From: Leptotrichia sp. oral taxon 215 str. W9775
GTDB lineage: Bacteria > Fusobacteriota > Fusobacteriia > Fusobacteriales > Leptotrichiaceae
NCBI RefSeq assembly: GCF_000469505.1
Contig: NZ_KI272867.1
Span: 1 to 64,000, forward strand
Length of the DNA: 64,000 nucleotides
Reading direction: 5' to 3'
The translations under genes were made by a program, and so were the position numbers. Under the pieces are notes generated by a model. The model was not told where the DNA came from. It made no database searches and worked only from the letters and a program-made list of their open reading frames with translations. Positions 36,098 through 44,719 of the stretch are shown here, piece after piece (position 1 is the first letter of the stretch; each line of letters begins with the position of its first letter).

Positions 36098-36160
36098 AAA
36101 AACTATATTTCGAGTTATTTAAAATTTTACAATTTTAATAAACGTAGAAATATAGTTTTT
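36098..36160. terminator. Bidirectional terminator between capA-like gene and yaaA
   Basis: AAAAACTATATTTC (36098-36111) pairs with GAAATATAGTTTTT (36147-36160), T-rich on both exits. The stem is nearly the same as at 6401 and 14532. Confidence 0.7.
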
Positions 36161-36876
36161 TACTTTATGTATACGTATTTTCTTTCATCAGATATTTCTT
36201 CATTATATTTATATCCATTTAAAGATATATTCTTTAACAGAGTAACATCAGTTATTCTGTTTTTTATAATATAATTTACAGTAAATCCACGCATTTTCTT
36301 TGAATTAGTGCTTATCTGTTTTAATTTACCGTCCTTTTCATCATAAAATTCAAAATTATAAATATTATCAGTTGAAAGTATTTTAGAATACTCCTTTGAT
36401 GCCAAGTTTATTATGAAATCCTCATTTTTAAAATAATCGTTTATTTCCTTCCTCCATATTTCGTAAAGTGATTTATCCGGAAATATTGAATTTACCATAT
36501 CAAGCCTATATTCCTTTAATTCAGTAAATGGAGTAAGAACACCATATAATGCTGAGAATATTCTTAAATTTTCTTCCATAAACTCCTGATCTTTTCTATC
36601 CAGTTCATCTACATGTATTTCTTTATATACAACTCCTGTATATGTAGAAATAGCATGACCAAATTTTTCTTTTTTAAAATTTTTATAGAAGTCCGATAAT
36701 TTTTTGGCTTGTTCCCTTTTTAGTTTGAATTTAACTTCAATATCTTCCACTGGCCAACTCGCCACTTCTTTTACTATTTTATCAGTTATTTTAGAAAAAA
36801 TAGGAGTTTCAAAGCTGTCAACTCCATCCAAAACTCCTATCTTTTTTGTTTTACTTGGTGATATTATTATTTTCAT
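36160..36876 (-). CDS. yaaA: YaaA-family peroxide stress protein
   Basis: This 238-residue protein has the YaaA/DUF328 signatures: MKIIISPSKTKKI at the N-terminus, ISTYTGVVYKEIHVDELDRKDQEF in the middle, and FSALYGVLTPFTELKEYRLDM, plus NLASKEYSK. In E. coli YaaA lowers intracellular free iron under peroxide stress and binds DNA. It starts 16 bases after the DUF3829-type lipoprotein gene and may share its transcript. Confidence 0.88.
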   Translation of the reverse strand: MKIIISPSKTKKIGVLDGVDSFETPIFSKITDKIVKEVASWPVEDIEVKFKLKREQAKKLSDFYKNFKKEKFGHAISTYTGVVYKEIHVDELDRKDQEFMEENLRIFSALYGVLTPFTELKEYRLDMVNSIFPDKSLYEIWRKEINDYFKNEDFIINLASKEYSKILSTDNIYNFEFYDEKDGKLKQISTNSKKMRGFTVNYIIKNRITDVTLLKNISLNGYKYNEEISDERKYVYIK

Positions 36877-36892
36877 ATTTTATCCTTATCAA

Positions 36893-37900
36893 TTATTTTT
36901 TAGCTGAAATTATATTATAACCGTCTACTGTTTTGCTATGTGCATTTAAAAACTTGCTTGCATATATTGCGACATCTTTCTGTGCGTTATTTTCTGCAGC
37001 CTTTATCATTTTATCTGCATTTTCAAGCAATTCTTCTGAATTTTTCTTAATTTCCTTAAATTCCTCTGCATTTATGCCTTCCTTAGCTGCAGCTTCATCA
37101 GTAGTTTCTTTTAATTTCAAATATGATTCCTGCATTTTAAGATGTAATTCCTTTAATTTTTTTACTTCTTCCTTATCAAATTTAAGATTTTCTTTTGCAA
37201 ATGCAGTATTTACAAAATTATTCGCTTCATTTACATACTTAACAAGACTTGCCATTGCTGTTTTACCGTCTGTTTCTGCTTTTTTTACTATTTTATCTCC
37301 TATTTTTTCAGATAGTTTATCCAATGCTGCTGAATATGCATTATAGCTGTTTTTTCTTTCTTCAGTGACATTTTTATATTTTTCGGCCAGTTTTTTTCCT
37401 TCTTCAAAATTATCCTTTTCATATTTTTTATTTTTATAATAATCCACTATTTCTGTTATTACATTTTTTTCATTATTCAATGACTGAACAAGACCTTCAG
37501 CAGATTTATCCACTTCATCAAATTTTGGTTCCTTTTTTATATTTTCTTCCAAATCCTTCACATACTCAGAAAATATATTAACAGTATCTTCTGTTTTAAT
37601 AATACTTTCAATTCCTTTAGCTGACGGCTTTTTAAATTCCCCTTTTTCATCAGAAAATTCCCTTGTGAATACTTCTTTAAAAGAATCCTGCCATTCTTCC
37701 TCATTTGGAACATTTTTTAGACTGATGTATTCTGTATATTTTTTAATTTCATTCTCACTTATATTTCCAGAATCTTTAGATGCCTCAGTCACTGTTTTCT
37801 CAGGATTATTTTTATCTGCATTCTTCTCTTCCTTTTTACCACAGCTTATGGCTATTAAAAGAACTGCAAGCCCTATTATTATTTTCTTTTTCATTTCCAT
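36893..37900 (-). CDS. DUF3829-type lipoprotein
   Basis: This 335-residue protein starts MEMKKKIIIGLAVLLIAISC, so it is a lipoprotein with Cys20, followed by an acidic linker and a long alpha-helical domain. The domain shares its order of motifs with the next gene at 38022-38990, for example LKFDKEEVKKLKEL here and QFDFSKMEVLKLRGL there, and EKDNFEEGKKLAEK versus KEDNYEGAVFLQSA. The function is unknown. AAGGAAT lies upstream; either of two ATGs (37900 or 37894) may be used. Confidence 0.75.
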   Translation of the reverse strand: MEMKKKIIIGLAVLLIAISCGKKEEKNADKNNPEKTVTEASKDSGNISENEIKKYTEYISLKNVPNEEEWQDSFKEVFTREFSDEKGEFKKPSAKGIESIIKTEDTVNIFSEYVKDLEENIKKEPKFDEVDKSAEGLVQSLNNEKNVITEIVDYYKNKKYEKDNFEEGKKLAEKYKNVTEERKNSYNAYSAALDKLSEKIGDKIVKKAETDGKTAMASLVKYVNEANNFVNTAFAKENLKFDKEEVKKLKELHLKMQESYLKLKETTDEAAAKEGINAEEFKEIKKNSEELLENADKMIKAAENNAQKDVAIYASKFLNAHSKTVDGYNIISAKK

Positions 37901-38021
37901 CTTTTAAATCATTCCTTTCAATTTTCCTGTATTAAAGAAAATTTAGATAAATTGATTATTTTAATTTTTTTCTAAATTGTAGATTCATATTAATATATAA
38001 TACATATTTAAATATTATTTT

Positions 38022-38990
38022 TTACTTTTTATTTCCTATCATTTTGTTATATTCAGATACAATTTTTCTATAATTTTCACTAAAATCATATAATAATGGA
38101 TATATGTCATCTCCATTTCTTTTACTTTCCATTATTCTTTCACTTAAATTTACAACTTCCTTTGAATAACTTCTAATTTTATTATAGCTTTCCAATGAAT
38201 ATTTTTCCTTTTTTATCTGTTTGTCAGAAACCGCCTCTAAATTCTGATATCCTCTCTTCATTTCCTCTATCAAACCTCTTAACTTCAGTACTTCCATTTT
38301 TGAAAAATCAAACTGTTTTCTGGAAAACAAAATCTGTGAAAACTCTTCTGTATTATCAATAAATGTAACAAGGCTTATAGCCGCTTTTTTTCCTTTTTTC
38401 TCAAGTCTTTCCATTTCCTTTTCTTTTTGATTTTTTATAAGAACCTTCATTACTTCAACATATACACCATATTTTTCATTACTTTTTCTTAAAGCATTTA
38501 AATATGCAGATTGTAAAAATACCGCCCCTTCATAGTTATCTTCCTTGTAGACTCCCTTTTCATAATAGTCGAGTATTTCCAAATCCAACTTTTTTTCTTC
38601 CTTAAGTGCTTCAATATATTCTTTAATATAGTTATCAATATTTTGAAATTCAGGTTTTGAACTGATTACAGTCTCTATTTTGGAAAGAGGGGCATCTAAT
38701 GAATTCAGTTTCTGCCTCATTGAATTTAATTTTAGCAGATCCACCCTATTCAATTTTTTTAATTTTTTTCTGTTTTCAGTAAAAGTATCAAAATAATACT
38801 CACCAAAATCCCCTAAAATTGCAGGATTTGATTGATTATAAAAAGCTGCATATTTATTATACTTTTCTATTTCTGCTTTTATTTCCTTTTCTTTAGCTAG
38901 GTCTTTTTTCATATAATAGCCAATAACAGCTAAAACTATTATAAGTATACTGAATACAAAAGCCATGTATTTCGTTATCTTTTTCTTCAT
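38022..38990 (-). CDS. DUF3829-type membrane protein, tandem paralogue
   Basis: This 322-residue protein has an N-terminal transmembrane anchor (YMAFVFSILIIVLAVIGYYM, residues 8-27) with no lipobox. A helical domain follows, alignable by eye over about 200 residues to the neighbour at 36893-37900. It is tethered to the inner membrane, whereas the neighbour is lipidated. The function is unknown. The gene lies upstream of the paralogue in the same direction. Confidence 0.72.
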   Translation of the reverse strand: MKKKITKYMAFVFSILIIVLAVIGYYMKKDLAKEKEIKAEIEKYNKYAAFYNQSNPAILGDFGEYYFDTFTENRKKLKKLNRVDLLKLNSMRQKLNSLDAPLSKIETVISSKPEFQNIDNYIKEYIEALKEEKKLDLEILDYYEKGVYKEDNYEGAVFLQSAYLNALRKSNEKYGVYVEVMKVLIKNQKEKEMERLEKKGKKAAISLVTFIDNTEEFSQILFSRKQFDFSKMEVLKLRGLIEEMKRGYQNLEAVSDKQIKKEKYSLESYNKIRSYSKEVVNLSERIMESKRNGDDIYPLLYDFSENYRKIVSEYNKMIGNKK

Positions 38991-39095
38991 ATATATTCAC
39001 CCTTCAGTTATATTTCTCCTTTTTACCTGTTATAATATTATACACTATTTTTACAATATTTTCCATTTTAAAAATTCTTTTTATTACAGTCACTT

Positions 39096-40904
39096 CTATT
39101 CTTCAATTATAAATTCCGCTTCAATTGCAACTTCCACATCTTTTTTTCTAAATCCCATTCCAATTTTTGTAATATTTTCATACCCTTCGTATTTCAGTCC
39201 ATCAGCATAATTCCTGTCATTAATTTGTTTCAAGGCACTTTTAGCCGTTCTTTTAAGGTTTTTGCTGTCCTTCGCCCTGGAATACTTAAATTCAAATATA
39301 AATGCTGTATCCTTCTTATTCTTAGGCTTTAAAACTAAATCAGGAATTCCATCTCCACTTTCATAATTGGATTTAATATAATAATTTTCATACATTATGG
39401 CAACCATTCCCATTACAAAAAGATGATATGAATTTTCTTCCTTTAAATCACGGAAACTTACAGAATTTTTAAGCAGGGTCTTGACTTCTTTTCTAAATTT
39501 TTCATACTCTCCATTTCTGAGATATTCTTCAAGTGTGGAAAATCTATAATGCCCTCCATAAGTTCTATATAAAAATCTTATCTTAAAAAAATCAAACAGC
39601 TCTTCATTAGGAATTTTCAAATCATAAATATTTTTAGCAACTTTTTTATCAATTGTCAGATACCCGCAATGAAGAAAAAACTGCCATATATTTGCCTGAC
39701 CAAAATCATTTATATAATAGTTCCGTTCCTTTTCATAATTTATAATGTTTTCCTTAATTTCCATATTTCTTTTATTATTTACATTTAATGCATAATCTAT
39801 ATCCTGAAAGGTTACAAAGTTGTATATTTCCTTTCTTACACTTTCATGCGACAATAATTTTTCTAAATCAAATATGATATTTTCATCAGAATTTTCCAGA
39901 TAATTCATAATTTCATCATTATTTGAAGTATTTACCCAGTGTTCTTCAAGTATTTTATCATCCAGAAAATTTACAATTGACCATGGGTTGTAAACTTCAT
40001 TTTTTCCAAACCGATAGCCATTATACCATTTTTTTACTTCTTCAACTTCAAAATCTAAATTATAATACTTCAGTGCTTCCTCAACTTCGCTTTCTAAAAT
40101 TCCAAAATACTCAGTATAATTCTCACTGAGAACTGTATTTACCTTCAGATTATTCAAACCTGAAAATATTCCTTCTTTAGCGATTCTCAATATTCCTGTC
40201 ATAACAGTCAGTTCAACATAATTGTTACCTTTTACTGCCTTTTCAAAAAATCCTTTAAAGAACTGTATCACTTCATCATAATAACCGTTTGCATGAGCTT
40301 TTATTATTGGCTTGTCATATTCATCTATTAACAGAACTATTTTCTTTCCATAGTAATTATATAAATATTTTGACAAATTTAAAAGAGCTCTAGTGTAGTC
40401 GTGTTCCTCTTCAAACCAGATTTTATCAAAATCTTTTAATTCATTTTCACTTAAGTATTCCCTCAAAAATTCAAATTTACTGTATACATTGCTAATAGTC
40501 CATTTTATACTTCTATACCCATTTTTCCAATTTGAATCTTCAAAATCCTTGAAACTTATAAATATGACAGGATTCGATCCCTGCTTTTCAAAATATTTAC
40601 TTTTTGAAATTTCAAGACCTTCAAATAACTTTCTATTTTCTTTATTATTTTTAACATCAAAAAAATATTTTAGCATTGACATATTCAATGACTTTCCAAA
40701 TCTACGAGGTCTTGTAAATAAAATACTCGATGTTCCACTTTCGAGGATTTCCTTAATTAGACCTGTTTTATCAAAATAATAATAATCTTTCTGTATCATT
40801 ACCTCAAAATTATCAATACCTACAGGTAAATTTTTCTTTTTGTCTGTATCTTCCTCTTTAATTTTTTCCTTTTTCATATCCCTCAATTCCTCTCTTTTAC
40901 TCAT
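39096..40904 (-). CDS. AAA-ATPase-like protein with C-terminal PD-(D/E)xK nuclease domain
   Basis: This 602-residue protein belongs to the widespread AAA-ATPase_like/PDDEXK_9 family. The N-terminal block LPVGIDNFEVMIQKDYYYFD and the P-loop FTRPRRFGKSLNMSMLKYFF (about residue 63) are followed by VLLIDEYDKPI (Walker B). The C-terminus carries a nuclease-like core, GIPDLVLKPKNKKDTAFIFEFKYSR, with the D...ExK residues. The family expands in anaerobes and its role is unproven; mobile or defence functions have been suggested. It appears intact. Confidence 0.85.
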   Translation of the reverse strand: MSKREELRDMKKEKIKEEDTDKKKNLPVGIDNFEVMIQKDYYYFDKTGLIKEILESGTSSILFTRPRRFGKSLNMSMLKYFFDVKNNKENRKLFEGLEISKSKYFEKQGSNPVIFISFKDFEDSNWKNGYRSIKWTISNVYSKFEFLREYLSENELKDFDKIWFEEEHDYTRALLNLSKYLYNYYGKKIVLLIDEYDKPIIKAHANGYYDEVIQFFKGFFEKAVKGNNYVELTVMTGILRIAKEGIFSGLNNLKVNTVLSENYTEYFGILESEVEEALKYYNLDFEVEEVKKWYNGYRFGKNEVYNPWSIVNFLDDKILEEHWVNTSNNDEIMNYLENSDENIIFDLEKLLSHESVRKEIYNFVTFQDIDYALNVNNKRNMEIKENIINYEKERNYYINDFGQANIWQFFLHCGYLTIDKKVAKNIYDLKIPNEELFDFFKIRFLYRTYGGHYRFSTLEEYLRNGEYEKFRKEVKTLLKNSVSFRDLKEENSYHLFVMGMVAIMYENYYIKSNYESGDGIPDLVLKPKNKKDTAFIFEFKYSRAKDSKNLKRTAKSALKQINDRNYADGLKYEGYENITKIGMGFRKKDVEVAIEAEFIIEE

Positions 40905-41071
40905 TTAACTATATTATATTTATTTATCCATATAATGTCAATTTATATTTTTAATTTTTCATTAAAAAATATTGGGTAAAATGAAAAAACGGCTCTTTAT
41001 AAATCCCTTTCAAAAACTGTTCTTTTACCATTATTTTCAAGGTATCTAATCCAAGCCGCTTAAATTATTTT

Positions 41072-42076
41072 CTAAATATCTAAATCAATTTCATTATCTT
41101 TAAATTCAAAGTCTTCATCATTTAAATGCACAACTTCCAGTGCTTTTTCATAATTTGTAGATTTTTTAGAGAAAAAGTCATGTTGAGTAGTTTCTACATT
41201 CAGTCCATTTAATACAATAGGATTTACATCCTTCACTTCAAATTCCTCTTCAAATCCAAGGTTCATAAGAGCCTTATTTGCATTGTATCTTATGTATTCC
41301 TTAACATCAGCAGTAAGTCCTATGTCTCCATAAACTTCATCAGTATATCTTGCTTCATTTTCATAAAGATCATACAGAAGCTCTTTCAGTTCCTTTCTTA
41401 CACTTTCCTTTTCCTCATCAGTAAATGTTGCGTAAATTTCCTGTGAAAGAAGTCCTACAAATACTCCATGAATAGACTCGTCTGCTATTATTTTCTTTAT
41501 TATATCACAGCTTGCCACCATCTGACCTTGCCCTGCAAGCCATAAAGGTAGGAAAAATCCACTATAAAATAAATATGTTTCCAGATAAACCGAAGCACAT
41601 AAGGCCATATAAATCTCCCTCTTAGATGCTTCAGGATTATTCATCTTCTGGTAGTAATAATCTATCTTGTTTGCCTTATACTGCAAATGCTCATTTTCCT
41701 GTACCCAGTTAAATGTCTCATTGATTTCAGCTGTAGAAGCAACCGTTGTAAATATTGTCGAATATGACTTTGCATGAATTGTTTCCATCATACACATATA
41801 TGACAGTACTGAACGGCATTGCAACGAATCAATGTGATCTATAATTTTTGGCATTCCTGTATGACTCTGTAAAGTATCCAGCAATGTCAGTCCTCCCAGT
41901 ACCTGCAAATAAGCAAGCTTCATTTGTGGCTCAAGAGAATGCCAGCTGTCTATGTCCTTTGACGGAATATATTCCGTATCTATCCAGAACTGCTTTAAAT
42001 TCTGCTCCCAGAACATCTCTACATAATCATTTTCCGGAGTGTTCCAGTTTACTGCTTCATAAGTTTTACTACTCAT
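41072..42076 (-). CDS. nrdF: Class Ib ribonucleotide reductase beta subunit
   Basis: This 334-residue radical-generating subunit has all expected ligands: Asp in LTLLDTLQ, Glu and His in MMETIHAKSY (whose Tyr is the radical position), Glu in SVYLETYLFYSGF, and Glu and His in IIADESIHGVFVG. It pairs with NrdE and is activated through NrdI. AGAAAGGAAAA precedes the ATG. It is about 2.6 kb from nrdE because a cassette of accessory genes lies between them, yet all genes run leftward and no strong separate promoter is seen. Confidence 0.95.
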   Translation of the reverse strand: MSSKTYEAVNWNTPENDYVEMFWEQNLKQFWIDTEYIPSKDIDSWHSLEPQMKLAYLQVLGGLTLLDTLQSHTGMPKIIDHIDSLQCRSVLSYMCMMETIHAKSYSTIFTTVASTAEINETFNWVQENEHLQYKANKIDYYYQKMNNPEASKREIYMALCASVYLETYLFYSGFFLPLWLAGQGQMVASCDIIKKIIADESIHGVFVGLLSQEIYATFTDEEKESVRKELKELLYDLYENEARYTDEVYGDIGLTADVKEYIRYNANKALMNLGFEEEFEVKDVNPIVLNGLNVETTQHDFFSKKSTNYEKALEVVHLNDEDFEFKDNEIDLDI

Positions 42077-42091
42077 TTTTTATTTTCCTTT

Positions 42092-42221
42092 CTAAAAAAT
42101 CAATAACCAGTCAGGAGTAATATGACATTCTCGTACTCCTTCATAATTATTAACTAATTTATGATCTTTATTTTTAGACGGAAGTTTTTCTCCCTTTGCT
42201 AATGTTGAAATAATCTTCTCC
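42092..42221 (-). pseudogene. Truncated YafQ-type toxin remnant
   Basis: Right after the DinJ stop the reading frame gives IYREKIISTLAKGEKLPSKN, then KDHKLVNNYEGVRECHITPD and WLLIF, then a stop. The central VxxLxxGxxLP...DHxL...RECHIxPDWLLI block is the middle of YafQ-family toxins. The first 30 or so residues are missing, and so is the tail after LLI, including the catalytic His region. The remnant ends at the nrdF ribosome binding site. It cannot be a working RNase. Confidence 0.72.
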
Positions 42222-42491
42222 CTATATATCTTTAAACATCTCTCCTGGATTGCTATAAGATTTATAATTTGAAGGATTTTCCTTAATTTGTTTAGCTTCT
42301 TCAAATGCTTGAGCCAATTCTGAATTTTCAGGTAAAGAATTTACATAAAATGGTATACCTTTTTCTCTTATAGCCTGTTTCAAAAATATATTAATGGCTG
42401 CACTTAAGCTCAGTCCTAAATCTTTAAATAATTTCTGTGCTTCTTTTTTAGTTTCTTCATCTATCTTTATACTTGTACTAACTGTTGCCAT
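42222..42491 (-). CDS. DinJ/RelB-type antitoxin
   Basis: This 89-residue ribbon-helix-helix protein (STSIKIDEETKKEAQKLF, LGLSLSAAINIFLKQAI, GIPFYVN) matches DinJ antitoxins in full, including the C-terminal toxin-binding tail. AGAGAGTG precedes the ATG. Its partner toxin is truncated, so it is now an orphan that may still repress its own promoter or neutralise a homologous toxin elsewhere. Confidence 0.88.
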   Translation of the reverse strand: MATVSTSIKIDEETKKEAQKLFKDLGLSLSAAINIFLKQAIREKGIPFYVNSLPENSELAQAFEEAKQIKENPSNYKSYSNPGEMFKDI

Positions 42492-42566
42492 AAAACATCA
42501 CTCTCTTTTATGTTCATTATACATATAACGTATATATTTTGTCAATTAATTAGTTTGATATAATTT

Positions 42567-43409
42567 CTATTTATTCCAATCTCTTGAAAAATCCCTTTCT
42601 GTTTCAGGGTAATTCTCAATTCTTTTCTGATAGATTTCCTTTGGATTAATTCCTTTATTTTTTAAGTATTCTTCAAATTTTATTTTTGTATTTTCATCAA
42701 AATATCTATAGTAAATCCAAAAATTATTTTCGATGCTTTTTTCTATAAACTCAGTGAGCAATCTATAATCTGCCTTTGTCTGTGAAGTTTCCAATGCAGT
42801 ATAATACTCTTCCCTTTCTTCATTTCGTATAACTGTAATAGGATAGCCATTTTTCATCAGTTCTAAATTCAGTAATAATCTTCCTGTCCTTCCATTACCG
42901 TCAATAAATGGATGAATCTTTTCAAAATCAGCATGAAAATACGAAACTTTTGTCACTAGATTATCAACTTTATTACTATTGTATTTTTCAATCAGATCAG
43001 TTAATTTTTCCTCAACCGAGTAATAAGGAGTTGTCTCAAATCCGGCTCCAAGAATTTCATTGTTACTCTGTTTGAATTTACCTCTATTTTCAATATCATC
43101 ATTTAGTACAAGAGAATGGAATTTCCTTATAAGCCTTAATGAAAGAGTTTCATTCCTTTTTATAATTTCTTTTAAAAAATTAATAGCATATTCCTGTCCT
43201 TTTACTTCTTCATGCTCCTTCAAACTTTTACCTTTCACAGTAACTCCATACTGAAGTATAATGTCAGTTTCCTTCAGAGTAAGAGTATTTCCTTCGATAG
43301 CATTTGAATTATAAATAAAATTTGTCTTAAGATTATTCTCCAGCTTTTTCAAGATTCCTTCATTCAAAGGTCTTTCCAGCTCTAAAAATTCTTTAAAAAT
43401 TTCAATCAT
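42567..43409 (-). CDS. Fic-family protein (AMPylase type) with N-terminal inhibitory motif
   Basis: This 280-residue protein has the full Fic motif HPFIDGNGRTGRLLLNLELM (about residue 165), with catalytic His and the phosphate-binding GNGR. It also has the class II inhibitory helix (S/T)xxxE(G/N), seen as SNAIEGN near residue 32. Fic enzymes transfer AMP to Tyr, Thr or Ser of targets. The inhibitory Glu implies self-control without a separate antitoxin. The ATG at 43409 follows CAGGAGAATT; an upstream ATG (43439) has no Shine-Dalgarno. It is part of the cassette splitting the nrd genes. Confidence 0.9.
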   Translation of the reverse strand: MIEIFKEFLELERPLNEGILKKLENNLKTNFIYNSNAIEGNTLTLKETDIILQYGVTVKGKSLKEHEEVKGQEYAINFLKEIIKRNETLSLRLIRKFHSLVLNDDIENRGKFKQSNNEILGAGFETTPYYSVEEKLTDLIEKYNSNKVDNLVTKVSYFHADFEKIHPFIDGNGRTGRLLLNLELMKNGYPITVIRNEEREEYYTALETSQTKADYRLLTEFIEKSIENNFWIYYRYFDENTKIKFEEYLKNKGINPKEIYQKRIENYPETERDFSRDWNK

Positions 43410-43642
43410 AATAATTCTCCTGTCTGAAAGATTAGACATTTATAATGATTAATGCAAAAAAGCCCTATCAAAATTGAAAGAGCTTTTTCCACAGTCTACA
43501 ACAACGCACAATTAAGTGGGTTTTTCTTGTAGTACGATCACTAAAGTTAGTATACTCTGTATTTTGATTTTTGTCAAATGTAAAAAACTTTCATTTTGCC
43601 AAGTAAATTTGGCAACTCTTTTAATAACTAAATTTCAAATCA

Positions 43643-44329
43643 TTATTTTTCGAGTTCTTCTTTTTGTTCTTTTTTCATAGCTTCTGATAAAGAATCCCAA
43701 TGTGTTTTTCTTATACGATCTATCATTTCTTTTGCAGTAGGTTTAGGAAAAACTCTCATTCCATATCTTTGTTTATCTAGTCTTTCTAACTCTTCTGTTA
43801 CATTAAAATTCATTTTTATATTTTGTTTTAATTTTTCGTAAGCATCCTCTATTTTTTTATCATCCCAATAAGAATAATTTTCTTTAAATTCTTCTAATTC
43901 CCCTATTATTTTTTCTTGCTTTTCATATATTTTTTCTTTTATTAAATCTTTATTATCTTTGGTATCATTTTTTATATTTTTTTGATTAATTTGTGTATTT
44001 TTATTTTCAATATTTTTTACATTATTATCTGTAATCTTATTTTGTATATTAGTATAATTCAAATTTCTATTATTGTTATAATTGTTATTAACATTACTTA
44101 CAGTTTGTTGACTTTGTATATTGCTAATGTTTCCTATAACTCCCTGATTAATAATTCCATTGCTCTCTACTTTTATGTCATTACTCTGTAATTTGTTTTT
44201 GAATTCTGATTCTGTTTTTACTGTTTCCGTATTTTGAACTTTGAAAAAATCTACACTTTGAAGAGCAACTCCAATAATTGTAGCTATTGCACTTAAACTC
44301 CCAATCCATGTAATTAGCTTTTTTTTCAT
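43643..44329 (-). CDS. Membrane-anchored Asn-rich coiled-coil protein, unknown function
   Basis: This 228-residue protein has one N-terminal hydrophobic anchor (LITWIGSLSAIATIIGVAL). An Asn/Gln-rich low-complexity linker follows (NVNNNYNNNRNLNY), then a charged helical C-terminus. No family is recognised. Codon and amino acid use (AAT/AAA rich) differ from the housekeeping neighbours, in keeping with acquired DNA. AGGAGG precedes the ATG. Confidence 0.6.
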   Translation of the reverse strand: MKKKLITWIGSLSAIATIIGVALQSVDFFKVQNTETVKTESEFKNKLQSNDIKVESNGIINQGVIGNISNIQSQQTVSNVNNNYNNNRNLNYTNIQNKITDNNVKNIENKNTQINQKNIKNDTKDNKDLIKEKIYEKQEKIIGELEEFKENYSYWDDKKIEDAYEKLKQNIKMNFNVTEELERLDKQRYGMRVFPKPTAKEMIDRIRKTHWDSLSEAMKKEQKEELEK

Positions 44330-44719
44330 TTAATCCTCCTGTTTATTTTCTATTTTTATTTATTTAGAGTGTATTTGAAAACTATCAAAATGAAAAATTT
44401 ATAGCAATGTAGATTTAAAGTTTCTAAACATAAACAATAAATTATACAATTAAATCCTAAATTATACCTCAATCTTCATTTATAACATATAAAGTATTAT
44501 TGGAGATAACAAAAAAGCAATATTTTATTTTAAGATTTCAAAAATACTTATTATTTCTGCTAATTTTTCTAAAAAATTTCCTCTTTCTTCTAATCTTTTC
44601 ATATAAGTTGCTCATTGTTGCCAGCATATTGCAACAAAAATAAAACAAATATAGTATAAAATTTCTGCACTATCTTTGGTAATCACACTTGTGCTCCATT
44701 TCTTATATTTTCTAAAATT
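44330..44719. other. Gene-free 390 bases between nrdE and the accessory cassette
   Basis: No intact gene is present. On the minus strand, near 44540-44640, short frames MSNLYEK and LEERGNFLEKLAEIISIFEI are offset by one base, suggesting the decayed start of a small helical protein. The rest is AT-rich without clear signals. Confidence 0.35.

Noticed and set aside
40566..40582. tRNA T-loop-like GGATTCGATCC
   Set aside because: It lies inside the coding frame of the AAA-ATPase gene (SNPVIFISF region) with no acceptor or anticodon stem around it.
42092..42304. A 70-residue gene starting MKKLNKLRKILQ
   Set aside because: Its first part overlaps dinJ in another frame; only the segment after the dinJ stop resembles YafQ, so it is called a toxin remnant.
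43441..43560. IS200/IS605-like end (imperfect CTACAA...TTGTAG hairpin and AAAAAGC...GCTTTTT stem)
   Set aside because: The stems are imperfect and no tnpA or tnpB sequence is present; it could simply be a terminator and AT-rich spacer after the 43643-44329 gene.
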